Assembly: GCF_022447245.1 (NCBI RefSeq)
Contig: NZ_JAKVBC010000032.1
Location: 1-64,000, forward strand
DNA length: 64,000 nt
Source: Kordia sp.
Lineage (GTDB): Bacteria; Bacteroidota; Bacteroidia; Flavobacteriales; Flavobacteriaceae
Direction: 5' to 3'
This document shows, in pieces, positions 20,653 through 30,830 of the stretch. Each line of letters starts with the position of its first letter. Position 1 is the first letter of the stretch. Position numbers and translations under genes: made by a program. The notes under the pieces were generated by a model. That model ran no database searches. It saw nothing but the letters and a program-made list of their open reading frames with translations, and was not told the DNA's origin.

Positions 20653-22962
20653 ATGAAAAGCAATATTTTTTTCAAATTCATAATTTTCCTTTGTTTAATT
20701 AGCTGCTCAAAACCACAGCCAGAACCGCAACCTCCTGTAAGACCTTATATCATACCTATGCCCAGCGATTATGGCTTAGAAAAAGGTAGTTTTTTATTTA
20801 ATGATCAAGTGTCTTTTCACACAGATACAGAATTGAAAGCTGTGGCAGATTTTGCCAATGATTATTTTAAAGAAAAACTCGGATACAAACTTATCACGCA
20901 TAGTCGCCCAAATGTCAATGTGTTGAAATTTGAATTTGATAAAAATATCAAGCATGATGAAGGCTATGAATTAGTGGTTGACAGTACCAAAATCAACATT
21001 AAAGCAAAAACTGCACAAGGTGCTTTTTACGGATTTCAAACCTTGCGTCAATTTTTTCCACCAAGTGTAGAAAATAGTACATTCCCTAACAAAGAAATTC
21101 TGCTACAAAATGCTTTTGTAAAAGATGCGCCACGATTTTCATACAGAGGCATGCATTTAGATGTTTCGCGTCATTTTTATTCGGTTGATTTTATTAAAAA
21201 ATATATTGATCTGATTTCTCAGTTAAAAATGAACACCTTTCACTGGCACTTAACCGATGATCAAGGTTGGCGCATTGAAATAAAAAAATATCCTAAACTA
21301 CAAGAGGTAGCAGCATTTAGAGACGAAACACTTATTGGACATTACAACGATTCACCTCAACAATTTGATGGCAAAAGATATGGTGGATTTTATACACAAG
21401 ACCAAGTAAAAGATGTGGTTGCCTATGCCGCAGAACGATTTGTTACCGTCATTCCTGAAATTGAAATGCCCGGGCATTCACAAGCAGCTATTGCCGCATA
21501 TCCTGAATTGGGCTGCACTACAGAAAAAATAAAAGTTGCTACAAAATGGGGCATTTTTGAAGATATTTATTGTCCTTCGGAACAAACCTTTGCGTTTTTA
21601 GAAGATGTTTTGGACGAGGTAATGCCTTTGTTTCCTGGAAAATATATTCATATTGGCGGTGATGAAGCTCCAAAAACACGTTGGAAAGATTGTGAATATT
21701 GCCAAGAGCTTATTAAGAAAGAAAACTTAAAAGATGAACATGGATTGCAGAGTTATTTTATTGCTCGCATGGAAAAATACATCAATAGCAAAGGCAAACA
21801 GATTATTGGCTGGGACGAAATTTTAGAAGGTGGATTGGCGCCAAATGCAACAGTAATGTCTTGGCGTGGCTTAAATGGAGCAATTGAAGCAGCAAAATCG
21901 GGTCATAATGTAATCATGACGCCAACATCGCATTGTTATTTTGATTACTATCAATCTGATAATGCAGATGAACCTTTGGCAATTGGCGGTTATTTACCAT
22001 TGAAAAAAGTATACAATTTTAAACCGATTCCAAAAGAATTAAGACCAGAAGAAGCTAAACTTGTTTTAGGCGCACAAGGAAATGTATGGACCGAGTACAT
22101 TCCAACTGCCAAAAAGGTAGAATATATGGCATTTCCTCGTACCATTGCCATGGCAGAAGTCAATTGGTCAAACCCGTACCGAAGAGATTATCAGGATTTT
22201 GCTTATCGTTTGTCACATTACCACAAACGTTTGGATGCGATGAATGTTAACTATGCAAATCATTTGTATGAAATAGAAGGAGTAATTGCGAAACGTAACA
22301 ACCAAATGGTATTTGATTTACAAACCATTATTAAAAACAAAACCATTCGCTATACCACGGACAATTCGTCTCCAACCATCACCTCTACAGCATACAAAAA
22401 ATACATTCCTATTGAAAAGTCTACGGTGTTAAAAGCGGCTGTTTTTGATGAAAAAGAAAAGCTAGGACGCGATTTTACATTGACTTTCAACAAACACAAA
22501 GCTGTCGGTGCAAATATTACACTCAATCCACAACCATACAAAGCGTATGCAGGAAGCGGGAAAGAAGGATTAATCAATGGAATCTCTGGAAGTAATACTT
22601 GTTATGGCGATAAAGAATGGTTAGGCTTTTGGGGCAAAGATGTTACGGTTACGATCGAATTTGACAAACCTACAACTATCAATTCCATTTCAACACGGTT
22701 TTACAATGCGAATGGACAGTGGATTTATGCGCCAAAAGAAATTGGTGTAAGTTATGTTAATGAAGAAGATGGCAGAACGCCACATCAAATCAACCAAATT
22801 AAAACTACAGATTCCAAACTTATTTCGCATACCATACAAATTGAAGAAATCACTACAAAACACATTGAAATTTTCATCCCTAATTACGGAACTATTCCTG
22901 ATGGTAGACAAGGTGCAGGAAATCAGGCTTGGACGTTTTTGGACGAAATTATCATAAAGTAG
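20653..22962 (+). CDS. GH20 beta-N-acetylhexosaminidase lipoprotein with C-terminal binding modules
   Basis: 769 residues. The lipobox LISC gives Cys19. A GH20 N-terminal (GH20b) domain precedes the TIM barrel: GMHLDVSRHFY, FHWHLTDDQGWRIE, EIEMPGHSQAA, and the catalytic Asp-Glu pair in IHIGGDEAP (Asp337, Glu338). The C-terminus has a chitobiase-type domain (RYTTDNSSPTIT) and an F5/8-like module ending QAWTFLDEIIIK. It removes terminal beta-GlcNAc or GalNAc outside the cytoplasm. Divergent from the GH92 unit. Confidence 0.94.
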   Translation: MKSNIFFKFIIFLCLISCSKPQPEPQPPVRPYIIPMPSDYGLEKGSFLFNDQVSFHTDTELKAVADFANDYFKEKLGYKLITHSRPNVNVLKFEFDKNIKHDEGYELVVDSTKINIKAKTAQGAFYGFQTLRQFFPPSVENSTFPNKEILLQNAFVKDAPRFSYRGMHLDVSRHFYSVDFIKKYIDLISQLKMNTFHWHLTDDQGWRIEIKKYPKLQEVAAFRDETLIGHYNDSPQQFDGKRYGGFYTQDQVKDVVAYAAERFVTVIPEIEMPGHSQAAIAAYPELGCTTEKIKVATKWGIFEDIYCPSEQTFAFLEDVLDEVMPLFPGKYIHIGGDEAPKTRWKDCEYCQELIKKENLKDEHGLQSYFIARMEKYINSKGKQIIGWDEILEGGLAPNATVMSWRGLNGAIEAAKSGHNVIMTPTSHCYFDYYQSDNADEPLAIGGYLPLKKVYNFKPIPKELRPEEAKLVLGAQGNVWTEYIPTAKKVEYMAFPRTIAMAEVNWSNPYRRDYQDFAYRLSHYHKRLDAMNVNYANHLYEIEGVIAKRNNQMVFDLQTIIKNKTIRYTTDNSSPTITSTAYKKYIPIEKSTVLKAAVFDEKEKLGRDFTLTFNKHKAVGANITLNPQPYKAYAGSGKEGLINGISGSNTCYGDKEWLGFWGKDVTVTIEFDKPTTINSISTRFYNANGQWIYAPKEIGVSYVNEEDGRTPHQINQIKTTDSKLISHTIQIEEITTKHIEIFIPNYGTIPDGRQGAGNQAWTFLDEIIIK

Positions 22963-22964
22963 GC

Positions 22965-22978
22965 TTCGACTCCGCTCA
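22965..22978. repeat. TTCGACTCCGCTCA repeat element (intergenic copy)
   Basis: This 14-mer just after the GH20 stop is identical to one inside the beta-mannosidase gene at 35208-35221. Such TTCGACTCCGCTCA sequences are familiar as a short dispersed repeat in flavobacterial intergenic regions (recall). Confidence 0.5.
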
Positions 22979-23099
22979 GCCTATCCGTTTGGTTTTGGCT
23001 TTGGCCTAATTCGTTTGATATTTGATATAAAAAATAAACTTAAAATACTTAAAAAGAATGACCTTATAATATTTTAACGAACTGGCAAAACAAACACTC

Positions 23100-23480
23100 T
23101 TGATAAGCTCTTTATTGAATGGTTTTTCTATTGCGGTTGTTGCAAACCTGTTGGTTTCCAATAAAAATGAGCAACTTACCAATATCATTTTAAAAGCAGC
23201 CACTTTAGCTGCAGGCTGTTTCTTGGTATCCGTATTTGCTATGGTTAATATTGTCATGACCACAACACCTGGCGGTTATTTACAAGAAGTTTCTGTAAAT
23301 GATTTTCAAATCTCAAGAACTGTAGGATTGCTGACATTTATGATAGGGCTTTTTGCTTTAACGACTATGATTGCATTATCTGGTTGGACGAAATCAAAAA
23401 AAGTGGGACGTTTTACAACCATTGTTGGCATATTGACACTTATCCTAATTTTTGTCACGATGATACGATTCAATTTTTAA
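23100..23480 (+). CDS. Small four-helix membrane protein, start doubtful
   Basis: 126 residues from a TTG, with about four hydrophobic helices (residues 3-20, 28-50, 73-92, 103-122). Not recognised. In the same frame an ATG at 23058 begins M-T-L, then a TAA, then YFNELAKQTLLISSLLNGFS without a break into the protein. This suggests an original start at 23058 interrupted by one stop at codon 4 (23067-23069). It may be translated from the TTG or be a fresh pseudogene. It lies between GH20 and a small cytosolic protein gene. Confidence 0.55.
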   Translation: MISSLLNGFSIAVVANLLVSNKNEQLTNIILKAATLAAGCFLVSVFAMVNIVMTTTPGGYLQEVSVNDFQISRTVGLLTFMIGLFALTTMIALSGWTKSKKVGRFTTIVGILTLILIFVTMIRFNF

Positions 23481-23523
23481 TCCTAGGGAAAAACAGATGA
23501 ACCATTAATACATAAAAACAAGC

Positions 23524-23973
23524 ATGGGATTTTTTGATATTTTTAAAAAGAAACCGAAATTCAATGACGACCTATTTGGCGAGTTAACATACGTCACTTA
23601 TAAAGATGCTTCCTTAAACTGTTATGAGGGAACAATTCATTTTCAGGGAAGTACTATTGGAATTGGCATAGATGCAGACGAAAATGGTCCTGCGAAAGCG
23701 CAAAAAGAATTCTTTAAAAAATTAGATGCAGAATACCATCATATAAAAGAAACCATTATCATTCCTTTCTTAAAAAAAGAACTTGAGGATGCACTTGAAC
23801 ATACTGGACTTGATGATTTTGACAATCAATTTGACTTTGATGGAATTTCAATAGAACGTATCAAAGACGAAAATATAAAGTGGTCCATTACCTATGACTC
23901 AAAACCTATGCGGCATTATGTTACCATTGATTTTGAAAATATGGAGCCTACACTCGTGGGAATTGATGGATAA
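23524..23973 (+). CDS. Hypothetical acidic cytosolic protein (DUF2004/DUF6985-like pattern)
   Basis: 149 residues with no signal or helix spanning the membrane. It starts MGFFDIFKKKPKFND, then LTYVTYKDASLNCYEGTIHF, a helical middle with DADENGPAKAQKEFF, and a closing YVTIDFENMEPTLVGID strand. The ATG at 23524 is preceded by an A-rich stretch. The fold pattern recalls small beta-rich DUF2004 or DUF6985 proteins, which often act as immunity-like or standalone proteins, but I am not confident. Followed by an unrelated exported protein. Confidence 0.6.
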   Translation: MGFFDIFKKKPKFNDDLFGELTYVTYKDASLNCYEGTIHFQGSTIGIGIDADENGPAKAQKEFFKKLDAEYHHIKETIIIPFLKKELEDALEHTGLDDFDNQFDFDGISIERIKDENIKWSITYDSKPMRHYVTIDFENMEPTLVGIDG

Positions 23974-24021
23974 AGTATTCCTAAGCGAATCTGTAACCAT
24001 CTGATATAATATTTACGCAAT

Positions 24022-25200
24022 ATGAAACGATTTTTAATCATCCTAATAATACTTCTCGCCCTCAATGTCCATGGGCAAGTTACAGAATCATGGAATTTAG
24101 ATATTGATCAATATACACACAATTCTTCTACGTATGTAACAAAACATCCACCTATTGAAGTTGCTTTATTTTCAAATAACGACATGATCATCCTATTTCA
24201 AAAAGGAACATTCACCAAAATAAATAGCAAAGGAGCCATCATTTGGAAAAAAGAAATAGAAGCTTGCGCACAACAAAGAATATTGATAGATAAAAACAAT
24301 ACTATTACAGTAAGTTGTGGCACTACAATAAGTAAGTACAATACAGATGGAACAATCATTTGGGAAAAGGATTATTCAGACCGTTTTACCGAACAAGAGA
24401 TCACTTTTGATGCCATTACTACTTACAAAGGTAACCTCTATATTGCTGGACATTTTATACATGAAAATGTAATATTTCAATTGGCACTTGATCAAGATGG
24501 TAACATATTGTGGAAAACTAGCTTCGAGCAAGAAATAGCGGATACCCATTCATTAATTCCTCCGAAAGAAATCATAATCTATAAGGATCAAATTATTACA
24601 CAAGCAGAACATTATTCTGCCTCAAGATCAGTATTATATTCTTCTGATTTAGACGGTAAAATCAGTGTAGAAAAACCGTTAGATTATAAAATCAAAAAAC
24701 TAAAACCATATAATGGATCGCTAATCGCAGTAGGTCAGTCAGGTACTTTTTTTAATGACGATATAATTGTAAATACCGTTGACATCAATTTAACGCTATC
24801 CAATTTTTCTACATATTCACTTCCACGTAATGCATTAATTTCTACAACATCTTCTCCAGATGAACTGAAACCTATACAAAGAACCCGCACCAATTATACG
24901 GTAAATGATTTTGAATTTTTAGATGTTAACACTATAATCGTTGTGGGGGATTCAAATGTAAAACCTTGGATCATAAACTTAGGAATTAATAACAAAATAA
25001 TTCGGAATTGGGATCCTATAGACACTCGATATATTAAGTTTAACAATGAAAATACGCACCACTCTTATCAGTTCACAGCTATTCATAAAATAGGCGACAA
25101 ATTCCTCGTCTCAGGAATCCACAAGGAAGAAGATGATAAGGAAGACTTATTTACTACATATCTAAATCTCTTTATACGAGCATTGGAAATTAAAAAATGA
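24022..25200 (+). CDS. Exported beta-propeller-like protein
   Basis: 392 residues with a Sec signal (MKRFLIILIILLALNVHGQ). Repeated patterns such as GAIIWKKE, GTIIWEKDY and GNILWKTSF, each ahead of LYIAG/ITQAEH strands, are typical of PQQ-like or WD-type beta-propeller blades. No catalytic residues are recognised. It overlaps the next gene by 4 bp (ATGA), so translational coupling with the EEP hydrolase is likely. Confidence 0.7.
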   Translation: MKRFLIILIILLALNVHGQVTESWNLDIDQYTHNSSTYVTKHPPIEVALFSNNDMIILFQKGTFTKINSKGAIIWKKEIEACAQQRILIDKNNTITVSCGTTISKYNTDGTIIWEKDYSDRFTEQEITFDAITTYKGNLYIAGHFIHENVIFQLALDQDGNILWKTSFEQEIADTHSLIPPKEIIIYKDQIITQAEHYSASRSVLYSSDLDGKISVEKPLDYKIKKLKPYNGSLIAVGQSGTFFNDDIIVNTVDINLTLSNFSTYSLPRNALISTTSSPDELKPIQRTRTNYTVNDFEFLDVNTIIVVGDSNVKPWIINLGINNKIIRNWDPIDTRYIKFNNENTHHSYQFTAIHKIGDKFLVSGIHKEEDDKEDLFTTYLNLFIRALEIKK

Positions 25201-26027
25201 AAAAACACGTACACATCCTATTTTTTGTCATCTGTCTGATACCGCTTAGCGGACTTGCACAAACTTCCATAATGTCTTTCAACATACGATACGACAATCC
25301 GAATGATAAAGAAAATTGGTGGGAACATCGAAAGTCTGCACTTACTACTATGCTTTTATATTATGAACCAGATATTCTTGGTGTGCAAGAAGCACTACAT
25401 ACACAAGTACAATACCTAGACAGTTCTTTAGTAGATTATAAGTATATCGGTGTGGGTAGAGATGACGGAAAACAAAAAGGTGAATACACAGCCATCTATT
25501 ATAATACGAAAAAGTACAAATTGCTCCACTCAAAAACCTACTGGCTCTCTGAAACTCCAAATACCATTTCTGTAGGTTGGGACGCTTCTATGGAACGTAT
25601 TGTCACTGTAGGAGAATTTCAAGATAAAAGCAACGGAACGCGTTTGTATGTATTCAATGCGCACTTTGATCATATAGGAAAGCTCGCTCGGAAGAAATCG
25701 GCAGCATTGCTGCTAAAACTAATTGAAGAAATGGGCATACAAAACCAAAAAATCATTCTAATGGGCGATCTGAATTGTCTACCTAAAGATGCTCCGATAC
25801 AAACACTTGAAACAGCGCTAGCAGACACGTATAAGATCAGCAAAGCGAAACCCTACGGTCCAGTAGGAACATTTAATGGCTTTGATCTACAAAGCAAACT
25901 CACCAAACGAATTGACTATATTTTTGTCAAAAATGTAGAAGTAATGCAATACCTCACTATTGACGATAGAAGAAACAATAAATTATACCTATCAGATCAT
26001 TTTCCAGTGTTTGTCCGAATACAATAA
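25197..26027 (+). CDS. Endonuclease/exonuclease/phosphatase-family protein, exported
   Basis: 276 residues with a Sec signal (MKKHVHILFFVICLIPLSGLAQ). EEP-fold motifs are in order: MSFNIRYDN, GVQEALH (metal-binding Glu), FNAHFDHIG, MGDLNCLP (Asp/Asn pair) and SDHFPV (catalytic His). The family hydrolyses phosphodiesters or phosphomonoesters with Mg2+. The secreted location suggests breakdown of external nucleic acid, phospholipid or phosphosugar; the substrate is unknown. The start overlaps the upstream propeller gene. Confidence 0.88.
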   Translation: MKKHVHILFFVICLIPLSGLAQTSIMSFNIRYDNPNDKENWWEHRKSALTTMLLYYEPDILGVQEALHTQVQYLDSSLVDYKYIGVGRDDGKQKGEYTAIYYNTKKYKLLHSKTYWLSETPNTISVGWDASMERIVTVGEFQDKSNGTRLYVFNAHFDHIGKLARKKSAALLLKLIEEMGIQNQKIILMGDLNCLPKDAPIQTLETALADTYKISKAKPYGPVGTFNGFDLQSKLTKRIDYIFVKNVEVMQYLTIDDRRNNKLYLSDHFPVFVRIQ

Positions 26028-26450
26028 AAGGATGCTAAAATATTTTATCAAAAGCTGATTGTATGAGTATAATCTTTATTTTACATTTACTCAAAAGAAC
26101 ATAACAGAAAACAAATAACTAATACACAAATAGAATTATTTTTAGGAATTGTGAATATTATAAAGGATTAATAACGACACTAATTGATTTTAAATTTTCA
26201 TTCTTTTGAAAGCTAAGAATAAACTTAAAAAAGAAGACGAATGGTTTCGGAAATACGTAACATTTTTTAAAATTGAAAGAATCACAGTTTTGATATTCAG
26301 GATTAGCGAGTCAATAAAACGTAAAAAATTAAAACCTTGTTTTTCATTTCAGTACAAACTCTAAAGCGAATCCTTATTTACAACTAATTGTCATACACAA
26401 AACTTTGCACTACCTGTCCTGAGGATTTTTAACTCTTTAGGTTTTTAAAT
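26028..26450. other. Gene-free interval, nothing definite seen
   Basis: This is an A/T-rich stretch between convergent genes (EEP hydrolase and cobC). I see no tRNA, no complete ORF and no strong terminator. A short plus-strand stretch near 26215-26345 reads KLKKEDEWFRKYVTFFK, but it lacks a start and context. Confidence 0.4.
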
Positions 26451-27014
26451 TTAAATTAATTTGATGATACTATCAAATTGCCGATTTGCTCCTAGATTGA
26501 ATACAAAGTGTTCGTGAAATCCTACAGGAATTTTAAAAATATTTTTTAAAGGAATTTCAAGCAAATATGCCCATACACATCTAATAACTCCCGCATGAGA
26601 GATGATCAAAATTTTTTCATAAGTTTTATTTCTCAAAGCATTCATAAAGCTTGAAATTCTTGCATACATTTCTTCTAGGGATTCTCCTTCAATTGGTGCA
26701 ATACTTACAAAGTTCTCCATCCAAAGATGCAAAGCCTTTTGATCAATTTCATGCCACAATTTACCTTCCCAAGCTCCGAAATTTAATTCTAAGAGTCTTT
26801 CGTCTGTTACAATAGTATCGAATGCTAGTGCTGACGCCAATTGTGTACATCTTTTTTTTGGACTAGAATAGACGATATCATAATCATCGTTTAGCACTTT
26901 TTTGATGGCTTTTACATCTTTTTCAAAACTATCTGCTAATGGTACATCTAACTGACCATAACATTGGTTTTTATTAACTTCGACAGGAGTATGTCTGATT
27001 ACATGAACTTCCAT
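26451..27014 (-). CDS. cobC: Alpha-ribazole phosphatase-like histidine phosphatase
   Basis: 187 residues of the histidine phosphatase superfamily: the RHTPVEV phosphohistidine motif is at residues 6-12, SSPKKRCTQLA near 50, ELNFGAWEGKLW near 80, and ISHAGVIRCVWAYL near 140. Placed right after cobS and cobT, it most likely removes phosphate from alpha-ribazole phosphate or adenosylcobalamin phosphate. It overlaps cobS by 16 bp. Specificity rests on context. Confidence 0.85.
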   Translation of the reverse strand: MEVHVIRHTPVEVNKNQCYGQLDVPLADSFEKDVKAIKKVLNDDYDIVYSSPKKRCTQLASALAFDTIVTDERLLELNFGAWEGKLWHEIDQKALHLWMENFVSIAPIEGESLEEMYARISSFMNALRNKTYEKILIISHAGVIRCVWAYLLEIPLKNIFKIPVGFHEHFVFNLGANRQFDSIIKLI

Positions 27015-27781
27015 ATAGCTATATAACTAAGAATACAAATACATTCTGCTAACTGTTCTACCGCGCCTAAACAATCGCCAGTATATCCATCAATCCATTT
27101 TTCAAAATAGTATTTTGATCGGATAAAAAGTACAAAAAGAGGAATAATGACTAGGGCAAACTCCCAATGAAACCAGCTGAGTACTGCAAGTGGTAGAAGA
27201 CCAAATATATATGCTCCAAAAATTTCTTGAGCTCCATGAGTTTTGGCTATTGGTTTTATTTTACTTGTTGCATCATCTCTTGAATATTGAGAAGTAAAAA
27301 TAATATTTACGGCTGTCAAACGTGCTAAGGAATGGTACGAAATGAATAGCAAAGCAATCATATGCGTTTGTGCGAATTTGTCAACTGCCAAAATCAATAC
27401 TCCATATTTAAGTAAAAAAAGTAAAACCAGTGAAATGGCACCAAAAGCTCCAATACGACTATCTTTCATGATATCCAGAATCTTTTGTTTTGTCCATCCA
27501 CCACCAAAACCATCTACCACATCAGCCAAACCATCTTCATGAAAGGCACCTGTGACAAGTACCCCAATAATTAATGATATAACCACAGAAATAGAGGTAT
27601 TAAAAACATAGGAGCTTCCCAAGAAAGCTAAAAAGGATAATCCTCCTACTATCCAACCAATTAAGGGAAAGTATCGGGTTGCTTTGTTAATATAATCTGG
27701 ATGATGGTCAGTGCTACTTGGACAAGGAATTCTTGTGTAAAACATCAGAGCGGTAAAAAATATTCTTATTTCCTTTTTCAT
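26999..27781 (-). CDS. cobS: Adenosylcobinamide-GDP ribazoletransferase
   Basis: 260 residues from the ATG at 27781 (MKKEIRIFFTAL), which gives a 4-bp gap from cobT; a longer reading into cobT is not needed. Six to seven membrane helices. The family signature HEDGLADVVDGFGGGWTKQKILDIMKDSRIG-type block lies near residue 85-115. It joins adenosylcobinamide-GDP with alpha-ribazole in the membrane to finish cobalamin. Middle gene of cobT-cobS-cobC. Confidence 0.93.
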   Translation of the reverse strand: MKKEIRIFFTALMFYTRIPCPSSTDHHPDYINKATRYFPLIGWIVGGLSFLAFLGSSYVFNTSISVVISLIIGVLVTGAFHEDGLADVVDGFGGGWTKQKILDIMKDSRIGAFGAISLVLLFLLKYGVLILAVDKFAQTHMIALLFISYHSLARLTAVNIIFTSQYSRDDATSKIKPIAKTHGAQEIFGAYIFGLLPLAVLSWFHWEFALVIIPLFVLFIRSKYYFEKWIDGYTGDCLGAVEQLAECICILSYIAIWKFM

Positions 27782-27785
27782 AACC

Positions 27786-28803
<1,018 letters not shown>

Positions 28804-29012
28804 TCAAATATACATATTGCAATATTCAAAATATACTTAGTTTTAAAAATAATCGTAAATTAAAAACTGTATTTTTGAAATAGAAATTGGGTGATCTCTT
28901 TAACTGCTTTTGTAGCATCTGTAAAAACTCTGAGAGGAATCTAAAGTTATTTTACACTAGCATTTCATAGTCCTATTAGGTCAAGGTGAATTTTTCAATA
29001 AGTAATTAATTA

Positions 29013-29450
29013 TTGAATCCCATAGTGTTTTCGTCCTTCGGCAAAGTTGTTTTAGGATATAAATTTGGATCTAGAAAAACCAAAGAATTTACAGACTCCA
29101 ACTATTTTGATTTTATATTTTTGGATTTAGACGGCAATATTACTGAGGAAGCACCAGTTGCAGGAGGCTCATGCGGATTTACAATTGATAAGAAAACGCT
29201 TGAAATTAAAAACCTGACTTTTAGCGATCTTGGAATGATAGCACTAAATGAAAGAGAAATAAATAATGGATACAATAAGCTTACTGATATTAAAGAAAAG
29301 TCAAAATCATTAATGTGGTTAAAGTCAACATATAAACTCTCATCTCCAGAATTACTTAAAATAAAAGTCATCGACACTACTGAATTTGAAAAAGAAACGG
29401 TTCTGGAACAAATAGATCAACTCATAAAAACAACAACCAATACTATATAA
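29013..29450 (+). CDS. Hypothetical cytosolic protein
   Basis: 145 residues from TTG 29013; GTG at 29025 is an alternative, and an in-frame stop lies just upstream, so the 5' end is fixed within a few codons. Segments are VVLGYKFGSRKTKEF, FIFLDLDGNITEEAPVAGGSCGF and IDKKTLEIKNLTFSDLGM. No membrane segment, no family recognised. The VAGGxCGFTIDKKTxEIKNLTFxDL block looks like one conserved beta domain. Followed after 12 bp by a small membrane protein, perhaps in one unit. Confidence 0.55.
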   Translation: MNPIVFSSFGKVVLGYKFGSRKTKEFTDSNYFDFIFLDLDGNITEEAPVAGGSCGFTIDKKTLEIKNLTFSDLGMIALNEREINNGYNKLTDIKEKSKSLMWLKSTYKLSSPELLKIKVIDTTEFEKETVLEQIDQLIKTTTNTI

Positions 29451-29462
29451 TTACATACATTG

Positions 29463-29699
29463 ATGTTTAAAATCCTTTTATCACTCTGCTTTATCTTTGG
29501 ATTCTTCTTTTTTAGAGAAGTTGAACCAATTATTTCTGGGAAGATGAAAGCGTTTATCAAAAAAAAGCATCCTGAACTCGTTGAAAAAACAGCTATCTTT
29601 TTTAAAATATCCCAAGTGGCTTCTAAAGTAATGTCAATACTATGCCTGGTCTCCATTATTTTAATTTGGACAGGTGTTATAATTATTCCTTTTAAATAA
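29463..29699 (+). CDS. Small membrane protein with two helices
   Basis: 78 residues from ATG 29463. Helices are at about residues 2-17 and 49-75, with a basic loop (KMKAFIKKKHPELVEK) between. Not recognised. It lies 12 bp after the upstream hypothetical gene and converges on the DUF6261 pseudogene, with 16 bp between the stops. Confidence 0.5.
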   Translation: MFKILLSLCFIFGFFFFREVEPIISGKMKAFIKKKHPELVEKTAIFFKISQVASKVMSILCLVSIILIWTGVIIIPFK

Positions 29700-29715
29700 A
29701 TAATTATTACAAAGC

Positions 29716-30450
29716 CTACTCCTCCTCTACGCTACGTTTCGATGCCTTTCTTCTCATCTTCACTACTTGATTATATTGTCGCGCCAACTCATAGATTTTA
29801 TGATATATGGCAGCATACGCTTCATTCGTATTCAATGTCTGATAAGCGCGAATAGCAGCTAAAAATGAACGATAGCTCGTTTTTGCATCCGTACGTAAAC
29901 TATAAAAGCTAACCATAGGATTTGCAGCGGTATCACTCACTCTCGCTATATAATGTTCATTAAACTCCCTATTTACTTCTTGTAATCGATTGATCCATTC
30001 GGTAAGTTTCAACAATGTCACTGCTTCCTGTAAATTACTTTCGGTATTCCAATCAGCAAGCATGCTATCAATAATCGCAGTTTGCGCTTGGTAATTAGCG
30101 CGCGTCACTCGCTTTCCGTAACTCTGCATATGGAACAACAAACGCTTGGCAGCTTCCTGTTTTACAGCATCAAAATGATAGGTATTTCCTTGTAACACGT
30201 ATTTGATCCCTAAAAAAAGCTGATCGCGTTGTGCATCCAATGTTTCCAAAACCTTAGTATAGCTATGTTGCGTATTTTGTTAAAAAGCAGTTTCAAATGC
30301 TTCCGTATGTATAGTCAGCGCATCACGCAGTGCTGCAAGTCCTAAGGAAGTCACATCAAAGGCGTTTACCAATTCCACTACATCTTTCATATACTGCAAA
30401 AACTCGCTATTGCGATAGTCATTCAATATAGGTTCTTTATAGGTATTCAT
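29716..30450 (-). pseudogene. DUF6261-family gene with a single nonsense codon
   Basis: The frame starts at ATG 30450 (MNTYKEPILNDYRNSEF) and would give 244 residues, normal for DUF6261. Codon 57 is TAA (30280-30282), after ALRDALTIHTEAFETAF. The frame continues cleanly as QNTQHSYTKVLETLDAQRDQLF to the usual end. The rest is helical with VTLLKLTEWINRLQEVNREF. The family is common and often multicopy in Bacteroidota; its function is unknown. A TTG at 30249 could restart translation. Confidence 0.8.
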
Positions 30451-30573
30451 TTAATAGATTCTTTTATAATATTTACAACATAACTCACTACAAAACAAAC
30501 ATTTGACAATTCATGTGTAATCGAAATTCTTTTTTATAAAAAGCTCATGGATTACAGATTCCTCAAAAAAAAT

Positions 30574-30740
30574 AGCATCCCAGAACTTAGGGAAGTCTCT
30601 CCCCATTGTGCAAGTAGCATCCCCGAACTTGGGGAAGCTTCTCCCGTTGTGCAAATAGCATCCCTGAACTTAGGGAAGCCTCTCCCTGTTGTGCAAGTTG
30701 TATCCCCTAACTCGGGGAAGCTTCTCCCTGTTGTGCGAGT
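30574..30740. repeat. Four tandem 42-bp GC-rich palindromic repeats
   Basis: Units begin at 30574, 30616, 30657 and 30699; three are 42 bp and the second is 41 bp. Each unit holds CCCN-six bases-NGGG followed by GGGAAG...CTCCC and a TTGTGCAA-like spacer. The fourth arm position pairs differently in each unit: A/A mismatch, C-G, T-A, C-G. A 70-codon plus-strand ORF runs across, but the 41-bp unit shifts the frame between units 2 and 3, so protein coding is unlikely. The GC content is far above the surroundings. Confidence 0.75.
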
Positions 30741-30830
30741 AACTCCCCCAATTACATAAATCCTACTTGTTCTTCTGTTTGTTTTTATGAAGTACTAAAA
30801 AATCAATGAAACATCCAAAGAATCTTTTAT

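Noticed and set aside
30574-30740. CRISPR-like array
   Set aside because: The units are directly adjacent with no unique spacers, and no cas genes are present.
30547-30759. 70-codon plus-strand ORF over the palindromic repeats
   Set aside because: One repeat unit is 41 bp, so units 1-2 and 3-4 are read in different frames relative to the repeat. A protein repeat under selection would keep frame.
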